A stretch of 64,000 bases of DNA from JAFECT01 sp963838235 (GCA_963838235.1 CAWIQJ010000003.1:235895-299894), one strand, 5' to 3'; positions 41,010 through 49,667 are shown, numbered from the stretch's first letter. Numbers and translations are program-made. The notes: generated from the letters alone by a model not told the origin.

Positions 41010-42352
41010 CGGCGACCGCCGACGCATCCGTCCCGGAGAAGACCTGGTTCGGCCACCCGCGCGGCCTGACCGTCCTGTTCCTGACCGAGACGACCGAGAA
41101 GTTCTCCTACTACGGCATGCGCGCGATCCTGGTCCTGTACATGACCAAGTCGCTGCTGATCGGGCAGGAGGCGTCCTCGCTCATCTACGGCGTCTACACC
41201 TGGGCGGCCTATGTCACGCCGGTGATCGGCGGCTTCATCGCCGACCAGTTCTTCGGGCGGCGAAAGTCGGTCTTGATCGGCGGGTCGATCATGGCGGCGG
41301 GCCATTTCATGCTGGCGTCGCCGCACCTGTTGTTTCCCGGGCTTGCGGCCATCGCGATCGGTAACGGCCTGTATCTGCCGACGCTGCCGAGCCAGATCGC
41401 AAGCCTCTACCGCGCCGGCGACCCCAAACAGTCGTGGGCCTACAACGTCTACTACGTCGGCATCAATGTGGGTGCGACGTTCGCACCGCTGGGCTGCTCC
41501 ACGCTCGCGGAGGTGTTCGCCTGGCACTGGGGCTTTGTGCTCGCCGGCGTGGTCATGGTGCTGGGCCTCTTGATCTACGTCTTCGGCGCGCCGTTCCTGC
41601 CCAAACAGACGCTCGAACGCGCCAAGGCTCTGGATGGCGTGAAGCCGGTCCTGTCGGTGAACCTGGGCGATCCCGCGCTGTGGCGGCGGTTCGGCGTCCT
41701 GGCGCTGGTCGTGCTGGTGGTGATCGTCTTCCGCGGCGCCTACGAACAGCTCGGCAATACCGTAGCCCTTTGGGCCGACGCGGGCATCGACCGCGCGGTG
41801 TTCGCCAACCGCTTCATTCCCGCCGGCTGGTTCCAGTCGGTCAATCCCGCCGTGGTGATCCTGTTCAGCCCGTTCCTCATCGCCTGGTGGGCCTGGCGCG
41901 CGAAGCGCGGGCGCGAGGCATCGACCATCGACAAGATGGCGATCGGCGCGGTGATCGTGGGTCTCTCCTATCTCGCCGCCGCCGCGGTCGCCTGGTTCGC
42001 CGCACAACAGGGGATGAAGGCGAGCTGGGTCTGGCTGACCCTGATCCTGATCGTGCTGACCGTGGGCGAGCTTTACATCTTGCCGCTCGGCCTTGGCCTG
42101 TTCGGCCGTCTCGCGCCCCAGGGCCTGACCGCCACCACCATCGCGGTGTGGTTTTCCGCCATCGCGTTCGGAAACCTGCTGGCCGGCTATCTCGGGACCT
42201 TCTGGAGCCGGCTGAGCCACGCCCAGTTCTTCACCCTGATCGCCGGCTTCGCCTTCGCCTCGGCGGTGTTGCTGTTCCTGCTGCGCGGCGTGGTCGGGCG
42301 CACCGAAGCAACCGTCAAGGCCGACCTCGAAGCGATCCGCCGCGAGACCTGA
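41006..42352 (+). CDS. POT/PTR family proton-coupled peptide transporter
   Basis: 448 residues, intact, about 12 to 14 helices. The proton-coupling helix-1 motif appears as ETTEKFSYYGMRAILVLY (ExxEK-type), followed by GGFIADQFFGRRKSVLIGG, the MFS loop, and YNVYYVGINVGATFAPL, the POT helix-5 signature. Imports di- and tripeptides, some members also nitrate or drugs. At the end of the island it would take up peptides trimmed in the periplasm. Overlaps the small upstream ORF by 4 bp. Confidence 0.93.
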   Translation: MTATADASVPEKTWFGHPRGLTVLFLTETTEKFSYYGMRAILVLYMTKSLLIGQEASSLIYGVYTWAAYVTPVIGGFIADQFFGRRKSVLIGGSIMAAGHFMLASPHLLFPGLAAIAIGNGLYLPTLPSQIASLYRAGDPKQSWAYNVYYVGINVGATFAPLGCSTLAEVFAWHWGFVLAGVVMVLGLLIYVFGAPFLPKQTLERAKALDGVKPVLSVNLGDPALWRRFGVLALVVLVVIVFRGAYEQLGNTVALWADAGIDRAVFANRFIPAGWFQSVNPAVVILFSPFLIAWWAWRAKRGREASTIDKMAIGAVIVGLSYLAAAAVAWFAAQQGMKASWVWLTLILIVLTVGELYILPLGLGLFGRLAPQGLTATTIAVWFSAIAFGNLLAGYLGTFWSRLSHAQFFTLIAGFAFASAVLLFLLRGVVGRTEATVKADLEAIRRET

Positions 42353-42358
42353 CGTCGT

Positions 42359-42829
42359 TCAGAAAACGCCCAGCGCCGCCAGCAGCGCGCGCACGGTCAT
42401 AAAGATCACGATGAACGAGCCCACGCTCCAGAACAAGGCGCGGACCTCGTGAACCTGGGCGGTGAAATAGGCGGCGAAGTGCAGCAATCGCGACGCCACA
42501 TAGCCGTAGAGCAGCACCTGGGCGAGCCAGAGCGGCGGTCCGGTCAGGATGTAGAGAAATCCCGCGACCAGGAAGAAGGGGACATTCTCCAGGTCGTTCT
42601 GCTGGATGCGCCGGATGCGTTCGACCCGCTCGTCGGGCTCGAGCTGAGCGGCATGGGGCTTGGGGTTGAACGGCGTCTTCTTCAAGTCCTCCGGTGAGCG
42701 CAAGCCGCCGTTGACCTGCATCATGCGCACCACGGTCAGCCACGACATCGCGACCACCTTCAGGATCATCAGCGTGGCGGCGATGACATAGGTCGAAAAC
42801 AGGGGGTCGTGCAGGTTCAGCCGGTCCAT
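42359..42829 (-). CDS. MAPEG family membrane protein (microsomal glutathione transferase-like)
   Basis: 156 residues with four predicted helices. The MAPEG signature reads VERIRRIQQNDLENVPFFLVAGFLY after about residue 68, with a central RLLHFAAYFTAQVHEVRALFW glutathione-site region similar to MGST1. Likely conjugates glutathione to, or reduces, lipophilic electrophiles in the inner membrane. Converges on the POT gene with a 6-bp gap. Intact. Confidence 0.88.
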   Translation of the reverse strand: MDRLNLHDPLFSTYVIAATLMILKVVAMSWLTVVRMMQVNGGLRSPEDLKKTPFNPKPHAAQLEPDERVERIRRIQQNDLENVPFFLVAGFLYILTGPPLWLAQVLLYGYVASRLLHFAAYFTAQVHEVRALFWSVGSFIVIFMTVRALLAALGVF

Positions 42830-42848
42830 GTTCGGGTCTCCTGGAGGC

Positions 42849-43649
42849 TCACCACGATTGCGGAAGCGTGGCGGCGTCGCCGTGATACTGCATCAGATGT
42901 GCTTCCTGCGCGGGCGTGAGATATTGGCCCGCTCCGCCGGGGATGGGATTGTAGTCCGGCGGGCTCACGCAGCCGCTGTAGATCGATCTCGCTTCGGCCA
43001 GGATCGCGCGCTTGTCCTCCGCCGCCACGTCTGCGCCCGCGCCTCTCGAGGAGATCAACAGCAGCGTTGAGGCGAGGCCCATCATCACATTGTCGGTCTT
43101 TAGCTTCTCGAGGTCCTGGCTCAGGCGGTCGACTTCGGGCTGGGTCAGGGCGCCGGCTTCGTCAGGCAAGCCGCGCACAGCATCGACGTCGGCGAGTTCA
43201 CGAACACTCTGATCGTTCATTGATGGGATGAGCCGGAAGGGCTTGGACCAGCGTACGATGCGGTCGGCGCCCATGTGCGTGCCGACATCGGAGGCGACGG
43301 TCGCATGCCAGGCCTCGGCGTCCCAGGTGCGGCTCGGTGGACGGTAGTTGCGGGCGAGCGCGAGGAATGCGCGGCGATCGCCGTGGCCGTCCAACAGGGC
43401 GTGCATCTTGTCGAGCGATTGCTGCAGACAGGTGGTGACGGTCGCGCGCGCATAGGCCTGGGGCCCGTCGTCCTGCATCAGCTCCAGGCGCAAGGCATTT
43501 TCAGCCTGGTCGATCTTGTGCGCCCAGTGGACGGCTTCCACCGCCTGTTCGGCGCTGAGCGCGATGAGGACGCCGATCACGATGATCCCGATCTCGGTCG
43601 CCAGTTCGCGCAGGTTTGCGACCGGCTTGGGGCTATGGACGTGCGGCAT
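42849..43649 (-). CDS. Uncharacterised membrane-anchored protein
   Basis: 266 residues. One helix near the N terminus (ELATEIGIIVIGVLIALSAEQ, residues 14-34) follows a short basic/His start; the rest is a soluble, mostly helical region likely outside the cytoplasm. The IGIIVIGVLIALSAEQ segment recurs in a group of alphaproteobacterial hypothetical proteins that I cannot tie to a function. No catalytic motif seen. 19 bp upstream of the MAPEG gene on the same strand, so possibly cotranscribed. Confidence 0.75.
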   Translation of the reverse strand: MPHVHSPKPVANLRELATEIGIIVIGVLIALSAEQAVEAVHWAHKIDQAENALRLELMQDDGPQAYARATVTTCLQQSLDKMHALLDGHGDRRAFLALARNYRPPSRTWDAEAWHATVASDVGTHMGADRIVRWSKPFRLIPSMNDQSVRELADVDAVRGLPDEAGALTQPEVDRLSQDLEKLKTDNVMMGLASTLLLISSRGAGADVAAEDKRAILAEARSIYSGCVSPPDYNPIPGGAGQYLTPAQEAHLMQYHGDAATLPQSW

Positions 43650-43948
43650 GGCTCCTCCCGGGCAACAACGTGGTCCGCGCGCGGCTCAGGCCGGCGAGCC
43701 TGGCGGCGACGACCTTGGGTGTAACCTCGCCGGCTTTGCCGTGCAAAACCTGGAATACCCTCGGCGGCCCCGGCCGCCCGCCGGAGCCAATTCGAAATAC
43801 CCGCAGGCGGCGACGATTCGTGCTAGAAACCCACGCGTCCCGGCTGCGGGGCGCCGCCCGCTGCGGACCCTCCTCGTCCTGGTCCCCGGCAATCCAGAAA
43901 GGCCGTCTTGGCCATTTCGATCCCGGCAAGGCTCGCCCGCTCGCGCCC
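43650..43948. other. Intergenic stretch without a recognised gene
   Basis: About 300 bp between two divergent genes. Reading frames across it are short or show no family resemblance. A C/G-rich block (43775-43800) could form a hairpin. Presumably holds both promoters. Confidence 0.4.
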
Positions 43949-44176
43949 ATGGGCGCGCCCGTGAGCCTGTTGACCCAACTCGCGAGGCTGTTTGCGCCGG
44001 CCGTCACGCCGGCGGCGATCCGTTCGGAAATTTATTTCCTGGGCTCACGCCATCGCGGTGAAGCCCTGAGCGGGGCGCGCGAAGAGCTCAAGTCGCCCAA
44101 CCTCGACGCGGACCGTTCGCGCCTGCTGCGCGCCGTCGTCGATCAGCTGCAGCGCGAGGCGCGGCAGGGCGCCTAG
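43949..44176 (+). CDS. Small hypothetical protein
   Basis: 75 residues from ATG 43949 (GTG 43961 equally possible, giving 71). Reads SLLTQLARLFAPAVTPAAIR, then EIYFLGSRHRGEALSGAREE, and ends VVDQLQREARQGA; codon use fits the neighbours. The frame stays open upstream to 43616 but that part is Arg/Pro-rich and unlike protein. No function recognised. The lysine-rich small gene follows 39 bp later. Confidence 0.5.
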   Translation: MGAPVSLLTQLARLFAPAVTPAAIRSEIYFLGSRHRGEALSGAREELKSPNLDADRSRLLRAVVDQLQREARQGA

Positions 44177-44215
44177 AGCGTAAGAACATCGATCCAAACC
44201 GATAAGGAAAATCCC

Positions 44216-44344
44216 GTGGCTAAAGGTCAGAAGAAGAGCAACAAGGAAGTCCGCAAGCCCAAGAAGGAAAAGCCCAAGGTCATCGCGGCGGCGCCGTCGT
44301 TCCTGGCGCCCGCCCAGAAGGGCGGCGGCTCGTCCAAGAAATAG
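44216..44344 (+). CDS. Lysine-rich small protein (42 aa)
   Basis: GTG start with AAGGAAA 6 bp before it. It begins AKGQKKSNKEVRKPKKEKPK and ends AQKGGGSSKK. Small proteins starting MAKGQ..SN(R/K)E with a Lys-rich body are widespread in Proteobacteria and unannotated; this appears to be one. Very basic, so it may bind nucleic acid or ribosomes, but no function is established. Confidence 0.7.
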   Translation: MAKGQKKSNKEVRKPKKEKPKVIAAAPSFLAPAQKGGGSSKK

Positions 44345-44440
44345 CTCCGGCTCTCTGCGGGCCTGAACGGGCGGACCGGCGCCTTAAGACCTGACGGCGT
44401 CCGCCGCGCGACCTATGATCGGCCGTCGCGGAGGGGATGT

Positions 44441-45403
44441 ATGAAAGTCGGGAGATGGGCGGCCGTGTTCGTCGCCCTGGCCGCGGGCGTAGCTCTGATG
44501 TTCGCGCCGGTGCTGTTTACCGAGGCGGGCTTTGCGCTCGCGCCGATGCATGTGCAAACGGTCCCGTCCGCGCCGCCGGGGTTCGACCCCAAGCCGGGAC
44601 CGGCGCTCGGGACCGTGGTCGATGGTCATTGGCGCGTCCAATCCCTGGGCCAGGGTGTCTGGGCCATCGGCGAACCCCAGGACGATCTCGACAACTACGA
44701 ATACCTGATCGTCGGCGCGTCACGGGCGCTGCTGATCGACGCCGGCGCGACGTCGCGCGACCTCAAGCCGGTGCTCGCGACTCTGACCACGCTTCCGGTC
44801 ACGGTCATCCCGACCCACCTGCACTACGACCACACCAACGGTATCGCCAACTTCACGTCGGTCGCGATGATCGACCTGCCGCAGACGCGCGCGCGGGTGA
44901 AGAACGGCGTCTTTCGCGCCGGCCGCTACCAGTACCTGCGCGACACGCCGCCGTCGTCGTTCAAGGTCACGCAGTGGATCAAGCCGGACGCCTGGATCGA
45001 CCTCGGCGGCCGGCGCGTGCAGGTGCTGTCGACGCCCGGCCACACCGCGACGTCGGCGTCGATCTGGGACCCGACAGACAAGCGCTTGTTCACCGGCGAC
45101 TACATCTACACGACCAGCCTCTACGCCTTCGCGCCGGGGGCCAGCCTTTCGGCCTACGAACGCACCGCGGACCGGCTGCTGAAGACGATGCCGGACGACA
45201 CGACGATCTACGGCGCCCACTGCTGCCGTAACGACGTCGTCGGCCAGGCGCCGTGGCTGACCATGAACGACCTGCGCGACCTGAGGCGCGCGGTGCACGC
45301 CATCCGGGACGGTAAGGCGCGCGGCCACGGCTTTCCGCTCCACCGCTTTCCGGTGAACGCCCGGATGACACTCCTGACGCTGTATCCGTTTGGCGACTGG
45401 TGA
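44441..45403 (+). CDS. Exported metallo-beta-lactamase-fold hydrolase
   Basis: 320 residues, intact. N-terminal hydrophobic segment (residues 7-24) acts as signal or anchor. Metal motif IPTHLHYDHTNG (HxHxDH), then STPGHTATSASIW with the third His, FTGDYIY with the bridging Asp, and GAHCCRND with the last His. A general MBL-fold hydrolase (glyoxalase II, lactonase or arylsulfatase-like types share this); the substrate is not readable. Ends 4 bp before a truncated leftward fragment. Confidence 0.88.
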   Translation: MKVGRWAAVFVALAAGVALMFAPVLFTEAGFALAPMHVQTVPSAPPGFDPKPGPALGTVVDGHWRVQSLGQGVWAIGEPQDDLDNYEYLIVGASRALLIDAGATSRDLKPVLATLTTLPVTVIPTHLHYDHTNGIANFTSVAMIDLPQTRARVKNGVFRAGRYQYLRDTPPSSFKVTQWIKPDAWIDLGGRRVQVLSTPGHTATSASIWDPTDKRLFTGDYIYTTSLYAFAPGASLSAYERTADRLLKTMPDDTTIYGAHCCRNDVVGQAPWLTMNDLRDLRRAVHAIRDGKARGHGFPLHRFPVNARMTLLTLYPFGDW

Positions 45404-45407
45404 CGGG

Positions 45408-45518
45408 TCACATCTCGCCTAGCGCCGCGAGCAGGGTGCTTGCGACCAGGCGGTTGACCAGGAGGGTCGCGCGCGGGGCGGTGGAATGGACCATGTGAAG
45501 CCGCTCGAACCGGAGCGG
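45408..45518 (-). pseudogene. Truncated C-terminal fragment of an unidentified (possibly LysR-type) gene
   Basis: Minus-strand frame open only between a TAG (complement of 45519-45521) and a TGA at 45408. It encodes about 36 codons including HSTAPRATLLVNRLVAS and ends LLAALGEM. It has protein-like composition and no start signal, and its upstream part has been replaced by AT-rich sequence. Most likely the remaining tail of a disrupted gene; the LysR suggestion is weak. Confidence 0.4.
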
Positions 45519-45623
45519 CTAGGGCTGTCCAAATTCATCCATGTATGTCCGTTAGACGAAAATGGACAATATTAGTTGCGTTCAATTTCTAACTATGTCA
45601 TACGGCCGTCTAGGAGGTCCCCC

Positions 45624-45791
45624 ATGGACGGAACGAAGTCGCCCCAAGCGTTGGCCGCATTCCTCGACTACCTCAGCGAGAAGGGCCTGATGGAGAAAGC
45701 CACGGTTCAAGCGCGTAAGGCTGCTGCGTCGAAGATTCTCGCCATATTGGACGCCGATGAAGCGAAGGACGTGACCAAAATCGCGCGCGTG
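45624..45791 (+). pseudogene. Truncated N-terminal fragment of an integrase-like (SAM-like core-binding) protein
   Basis: An excellent AGGAGGT ribosome site precedes ATG 45624. The first ~53 codons read like the N-terminal SAM-like domain of tyrosine-recombinase-type proteins: AAFLDYLSEKGLMEKATVQ, RKAAASKILAILDADEAKDV and TKI. The similarity stops abruptly near 45782, where the sequence becomes the reverse complement of the PD40 gene's end. The catalytic domain is gone. An AT-richer promoter region (45525-45600) precedes it, including TGTCCA...TGGACA half-sites. Identification is from memory of the family, hence moderate confidence. Confidence 0.5.
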
Positions 45792-46763
45792 CTAGCGCGC
45801 CCGGCGACAACGTTCGCTGGCGCCGTCGAACCGCCACAGGGCTGGGGAGAATGCAGTCTCCCAGATATTGGCCTTGCCGTTGTCCCAGGCGCCCTTCGAG
45901 GCTTCGCCTGCCGCGTGAGCGAGCTTGCGGCTTGCGAAATAGAGCGTGCGGCGGTCGGGCGACAGCCGCGCTTCGACCATCGACATGGTCGCATCGTCCC
46001 AGCCCGGAACTCTCATCGGACAGACCAGGGGATCGCGGTCGCGCGGATTGAAGACGATGAACAATCTCTCGGGTCCGGGGTTCTTGGTGAGCCCGGTCTG
46101 CCCGCGATCGGAGCTGAAGATCAGACGCGACTGATCCGGCGTGACATAGGGGTCGACGTCGTTGTGCGCGCCGTCGCTGAAAGCGAGATCGTGCAGCTTG
46201 GGCTGCTCGCCATAGGCCTGCAACGCGCGATGCAGGCGGAAGCGTCCGCTCGTCGGGTCCGTCGCCATGAAATAGAGGTCGCCGTTCGCCGCGATCGTGG
46301 GCGTCCATACCGATCCGCCGTGATTGATCGCGTCCGCGAGTCGGCGCGGCGCGCCCCAGCGGTCGCTGTTGAAGTCCACCCGCCACAGCGCACCACCGAT
46401 CTGGTCGCGTCCGAAGTAGTGCGCCTGCAGCGGCGCGCCGGCGCCGCCATGCGGCCGGTTCGAGGCGAAGACGACAAAGGACCCGTCCGGCGACCAGGCC
46501 GGCTCGAGGTCGACCCAGGTTCCGGAGAAGGCGACGGTCTTGGGCGCGCTCCAGCGGCCGTTCTCCTGGCGCGACTTCAGGATGAAGGACCGGCCGTCGA
46601 CGCCGCGCGTGAACAGCAGCCAGGACGCGTGGGCGGAAAAGCTCGGCGCGAAATCGCTCTGCGGGCCTGAGATTACGCCCGGCGCGAACACCTTCGCGGC
46701 CTCGAGCGGCGCGGCGGCGGCGAGGGCGAGCGCAGCGACGGCGGCATAGAGGCGCACGAGCAT
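45792..46763 (-). CDS. Exported PD40/TolB-like beta-propeller protein
   Basis: 323 residues. Signal peptide (residues 1-22, ending AAPLEA). At least three PD40 repeats: WSPDGSFVVFASNRP, VTPDQSRLIFSSDRG, LSPDRRTLYFASRK. No catalytic domain; proteins like this bind partners or substrates in the periplasm. The stop lies right at the junction with the integrase fragment, and the last residues (SERCRRAR) are unlike the rest, so the native C terminus may be lost. Monocistronic as far as can be seen. Confidence 0.82.
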   Translation of the reverse strand: MLVRLYAAVAALALAAAAPLEAAKVFAPGVISGPQSDFAPSFSAHASWLLFTRGVDGRSFILKSRQENGRWSAPKTVAFSGTWVDLEPAWSPDGSFVVFASNRPHGGAGAPLQAHYFGRDQIGGALWRVDFNSDRWGAPRRLADAINHGGSVWTPTIAANGDLYFMATDPTSGRFRLHRALQAYGEQPKLHDLAFSDGAHNDVDPYVTPDQSRLIFSSDRGQTGLTKNPGPERLFIVFNPRDRDPLVCPMRVPGWDDATMSMVEARLSPDRRTLYFASRKLAHAAGEASKGAWDNGKANIWETAFSPALWRFDGASERCRRAR

Positions 46764-46881
46764 AGGGCGACGCTACCCTCCAACCGGGTGATTCCCAAGG
46801 GCGTCCGCAGACTTGCAGGCGTCCCTGGCGACAAGCCGGGCGCCCGGCATGCTAGACAGGGGCGCGGGAAGGGGGACGACC

Positions 46882-47064
46882 ATGGCGGGACTGAAGGACA
46901 AGCGCGGCTTCATCGACCGGGAGCGGCTCGATCTCACCGAGCGCAAGGCGGTGGAATACTGGATGAAGCGCTGGGGCGTGACCCGCGACCAGATCGCCGC
47001 CGCCCACCGCAAGGTCGGCCGCCTGACCAAGGACATCGCCGCGGAGTTGGGCAAGAAGCGCTGA
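46882..47064 (+). CDS. DUF3606 small protein
   Basis: 60 residues. The core reads DLTERKAVEYWMKRWGVTRD then IAAAHRKVGRLTKDIAAEL, matching DUF3606, a short helical, probably DNA-binding-like domain of unknown role common in alphaproteobacteria. Start at 46882 is chosen for the GGGAAGGGGG upstream; the frame stays open to 46813. Confidence 0.8.
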   Translation: MAGLKDKRGFIDRERLDLTERKAVEYWMKRWGVTRDQIAAAHRKVGRLTKDIAAELGKKR

Positions 47065-47070
47065 GGCGAC

Positions 47071-47436
47071 CTATCCCAGTCGCGTGGCGATCTGCCAGAC
47101 GTTGCCCCAGCGGTCCTCCACCGTCGCCCGGCGATCGCCGTAGGGGAGATCGGCTGGCGCTTCGATGACCTCGGCGCCTTCCGCCTCGGCGCGGGCGAAG
47201 GCGGCGTCCACGTCGGGCACGTAGACGTAAAGGAACGCGGGCCGCGCCTCGCGCACGCCGCCGCCGTCGCTGACCATCAGCAGGCTGTCATCGATGCGGA
47301 TCTCCGCGGGGCGACCGCGATGAACCTCGCCCTGGGCGTCGAAGACCGATTTGAGGAAGCCGACAAGCCCTTCGACATCGTCGCAGAACAGGCGAGGCAC
47401 GACGGCGGGCCAGCCTTCGGGGCGGTGCACGGGCAT
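47071..47436 (-). CDS. VOC-family protein (glyoxalase/bleomycin-resistance fold)
   Basis: 121 residues, one complete VOC module: VVPRLFCDDVEGLVGFLKSVF, LMVSDGG, FLYVYVPDVDAAFARAEAEGA, then a C-terminal GDRRATVEDRWGNVWQIATR segment. Metal-binding residues are only partly conserved in this PhnB-like branch, so it may bind rather than convert its ligand. Lies 4 bp downstream of feoB in the same direction, probably read from the feo promoter. Confidence 0.85.
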   Translation of the reverse strand: MPVHRPEGWPAVVPRLFCDDVEGLVGFLKSVFDAQGEVHRGRPAEIRIDDSLLMVSDGGGVREARPAFLYVYVPDVDAAFARAEAEGAEVIEAPADLPYGDRRATVEDRWGNVWQIATRLG

Positions 47437-47440
47437 GGCG

Positions 47441-49315
47441 TCAGCCGCCGAGCGCGTGGGCGACGTGATAGACGACGAAGGCCGCGGCGTAGGCCAGCGA
47501 GATCATGTAGACGAACATGATGATGGGCCAGCGCCAGGAGTTGGTCTCGCGCTTGACCACCGCCAGCGTCGCCATGCACTGCGGCGCGAACACATACCAG
47601 GCCAGGAAGGCCAGAGCCGTGGCCAGCGACCAGTGGTGTGCGAGCACGTTCGAAAGGGCGCCGGTGTTCTCGCCGCCGTTGCCGACCGCGTAGACCGTGC
47701 CCAGCGCGCCGACCGCGACCTCGCGCGCCGCGAGCCCGGGGATCAGGGCCACCGCCATCTGCCAGGAGAATCCGACCGGTGCGAAGATCGGCTGCAGCCA
47801 ATGACCGATCATGCCGGCGAAACTGTAGTCGATGGCCGGACCCGCCGCGCCCTTGGGCGCCAGCGGCACCGTCGACAGCGCCCAGACGATCAGCATCATC
47901 GACAGGATGGTGGTGCCTGCGCGCTTCAGGAAGATCTGGCCGCGCAGCAGCACCCCGCGCGCGACGTTCAGGGGGTCGGGCCGCTTGTAGGCCGGAAGCT
48001 GCATCAGGAACGGCTCGGAATGCCCGCGCCAGAAGATCTTGCGGATGACGAAGGCGACGACCAGGGCGCTGACGATGCCGGTGACATAGAGGCCGAACAT
48101 CACCAGCCCCTGTTCCGACACGAAGCCCCACAGGGTATGGGCCGGGATAAAGGCGTAGATGATCAGGGTGTAGACCGGAATGCGCGCCGAACAGGTCATC
48201 AGTGGCGCAACCAGGATAGTGGTCAACCGGTCGCGCTTGTCGTCGATCACCCGCGCCGACATGATCCCAGGAATCGCGCAGGCGAAGCTCGACAACAGCG
48301 GGATGAAGGCGCGCCCGTGCAGGCCGGCGCCGCCCATCAGCTTGTCCATCAGGAAAGCCGCGCGGGCCATATAGCCCAGGTCCTCCAGCACGATGATGAA
48401 CAGAAACAGCGTCATGATCTGCGGCACGAACACGATCACGGAGCCTACGCCGGAGATGATCCCGTCGGTGATCAGGGACCGCAGCCAGCCGTCGGCCATG
48501 TGGGCGGTGATCTGCGCCGCGACCCAGTCGAAGCCCGCGGTCATCAGGTCCTGCAGCGGCTTCACCAAGCTCACCGCCTGGAACATGGTGAAAAGCACCA
48601 CGAACAGGATGAGCAGCCCCCACACCGGATGCAGCAGCACACGGTCGAAGCGGCCGGTCCAGGTGTCGGGATGGCGCGGCGGCGCGACGCACGCCTTCAG
48701 GATGCGCTCGGTCTCGCGATAGAGTGCGCGCACGTCCGCGGCGCTGGGCTCGCTCCAGGGCGGGGCGTGCGGCGGCGCGGTCTCATGCTGCAACACCTCG
48801 TCGACCTGGCCAAGCAGGTGATCGAGGCCGCGCTTGCGGGTCGCCACGGTGGTGACGATCGGCACGCCCAGCATCGACGACAGGCGCGGCAGGTCGATGG
48901 CGATGCCCTGGCGCTCGGCGATGTCGTACATGTTGAGCGCGAGCACGATCGGCCGCCCGACCGACTTCAATTCGAGCAGCAGACGCAACACCACGCGCAG
49001 GCTGGTGGAATCCGCCACGCAGACGATGGCGTCCGGTTCGACCTCGCCGTCCAGTCGCCCAAGCACCGCGTCGCGCGTAATCACCTCGTCGGGGCTGCGC
49101 GCGCGCAGGGAATAGGTGCCGGGCAGGTCGAGCACATTGACCGAGCGCCCTTGAGGTGTGGTCAGGGCGCCTTCCTTGCGCTCGACGGTGACGCCCGCGT
49201 AGTTGGCCACCTTCTGGCGGCTGCCGGTCAGGGCGTTGAACAGGGCGGTCTTGCCGCAGTTGGGCGCGCCCACCAGCGCGACGCGGAAGGTCTGGGTCGG
49301 GGCGAGCGCGGTCAT
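47441..49315 (-). CDS. feoB: Ferrous iron transporter B
   Basis: 624 residues, intact. N-terminal G domain: VALVGAPNCGKTALFNALTG (G1), GVTVERKEG (G2), VLDLPGTYSL (G3), LALNMYDIAE (G4). A membrane domain with about 10 helices follows, including the gate motif LSSFACAIPGIMSARVI and its second-half counterpart near LIPGLAAREVAVGALGTVYA. Imports Fe(II) across the inner membrane. Overlaps feoA by 4 bp; no feoC seen. The candidate Fur box at 49668 should control the operon. Confidence 0.97.
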   Translation of the reverse strand: MTALAPTQTFRVALVGAPNCGKTALFNALTGSRQKVANYAGVTVERKEGALTTPQGRSVNVLDLPGTYSLRARSPDEVITRDAVLGRLDGEVEPDAIVCVADSTSLRVVLRLLLELKSVGRPIVLALNMYDIAERQGIAIDLPRLSSMLGVPIVTTVATRKRGLDHLLGQVDEVLQHETAPPHAPPWSEPSAADVRALYRETERILKACVAPPRHPDTWTGRFDRVLLHPVWGLLILFVVLFTMFQAVSLVKPLQDLMTAGFDWVAAQITAHMADGWLRSLITDGIISGVGSVIVFVPQIMTLFLFIIVLEDLGYMARAAFLMDKLMGGAGLHGRAFIPLLSSFACAIPGIMSARVIDDKRDRLTTILVAPLMTCSARIPVYTLIIYAFIPAHTLWGFVSEQGLVMFGLYVTGIVSALVVAFVIRKIFWRGHSEPFLMQLPAYKRPDPLNVARGVLLRGQIFLKRAGTTILSMMLIVWALSTVPLAPKGAAGPAIDYSFAGMIGHWLQPIFAPVGFSWQMAVALIPGLAAREVAVGALGTVYAVGNGGENTGALSNVLAHHWSLATALAFLAWYVFAPQCMATLAVVKRETNSWRWPIIMFVYMISLAYAAAFVVYHVAHALGG

Positions 49316-49599
49316 TCCGCCGCTTCCGCGAACTCCGTCTCTTGTTCTTCCCCGTCCAGGCGGACCAGCACCGACGCGGCCTCGCGCCGGCGCAGCGCCA
49401 CGGTCATATCGTCGAGCTTCACCGCAATCGGATCCCGCCCGAACAGCCCCTCATGCACCAGTTCGAACCGCGCCCCCTCGACGAACCCGATCTCGAGCAG
49501 GCGGCGCTCCAGCTCCGTGGGCTCCAGCCCTCCCGGCCGCACGCCCTCGGTTCCGACCTGGACCACCACGCCGCGCGCCCCCTTCCGCGCCCCGCCCAA
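49312..49599 (-). CDS. feoA: Ferrous iron transport accessory protein A
   Basis: Up to 95 residues from a TTG at 49599; GTG codons at about 49569 give a shorter form and are also plausible. SH3-like fold pattern: ELERRLLEIGFVEGARFELVH, GRDPIAVKLDDMTVALRRREA, VLVRL. Needed for efficient FeoB transport. The tail GEEQETEFAEAAE overlaps the feoB start. Confidence 0.88.
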   Translation of the reverse strand: MGGARKGARGVVVQVGTEGVRPGGLEPTELERRLLEIGFVEGARFELVHEGLFGRDPIAVKLDDMTVALRRREAASVLVRLDGEEQETEFAEAAE

Positions 49600-49667
49600 G
49601 GTCGAGGCGGAGGCGGCGATTCCGGGGACTCTGAAGTGGGCTGGCAGGCATGGGAATTACACGCGAT

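Noticed and set aside
45525..45568. TGTCCA...TGGACA as a LexA-type operator
   Set aside because: Spacing and sequence do not match the alphaproteobacterial GTTC-n7-GTTC box, and the next ORF is a fragment.
45576..46670. One 364-codon protein starting at the integrase-like segment
   Set aside because: After about 45782 it is the antisense of the PD40 gene; treated as a truncated fragment.
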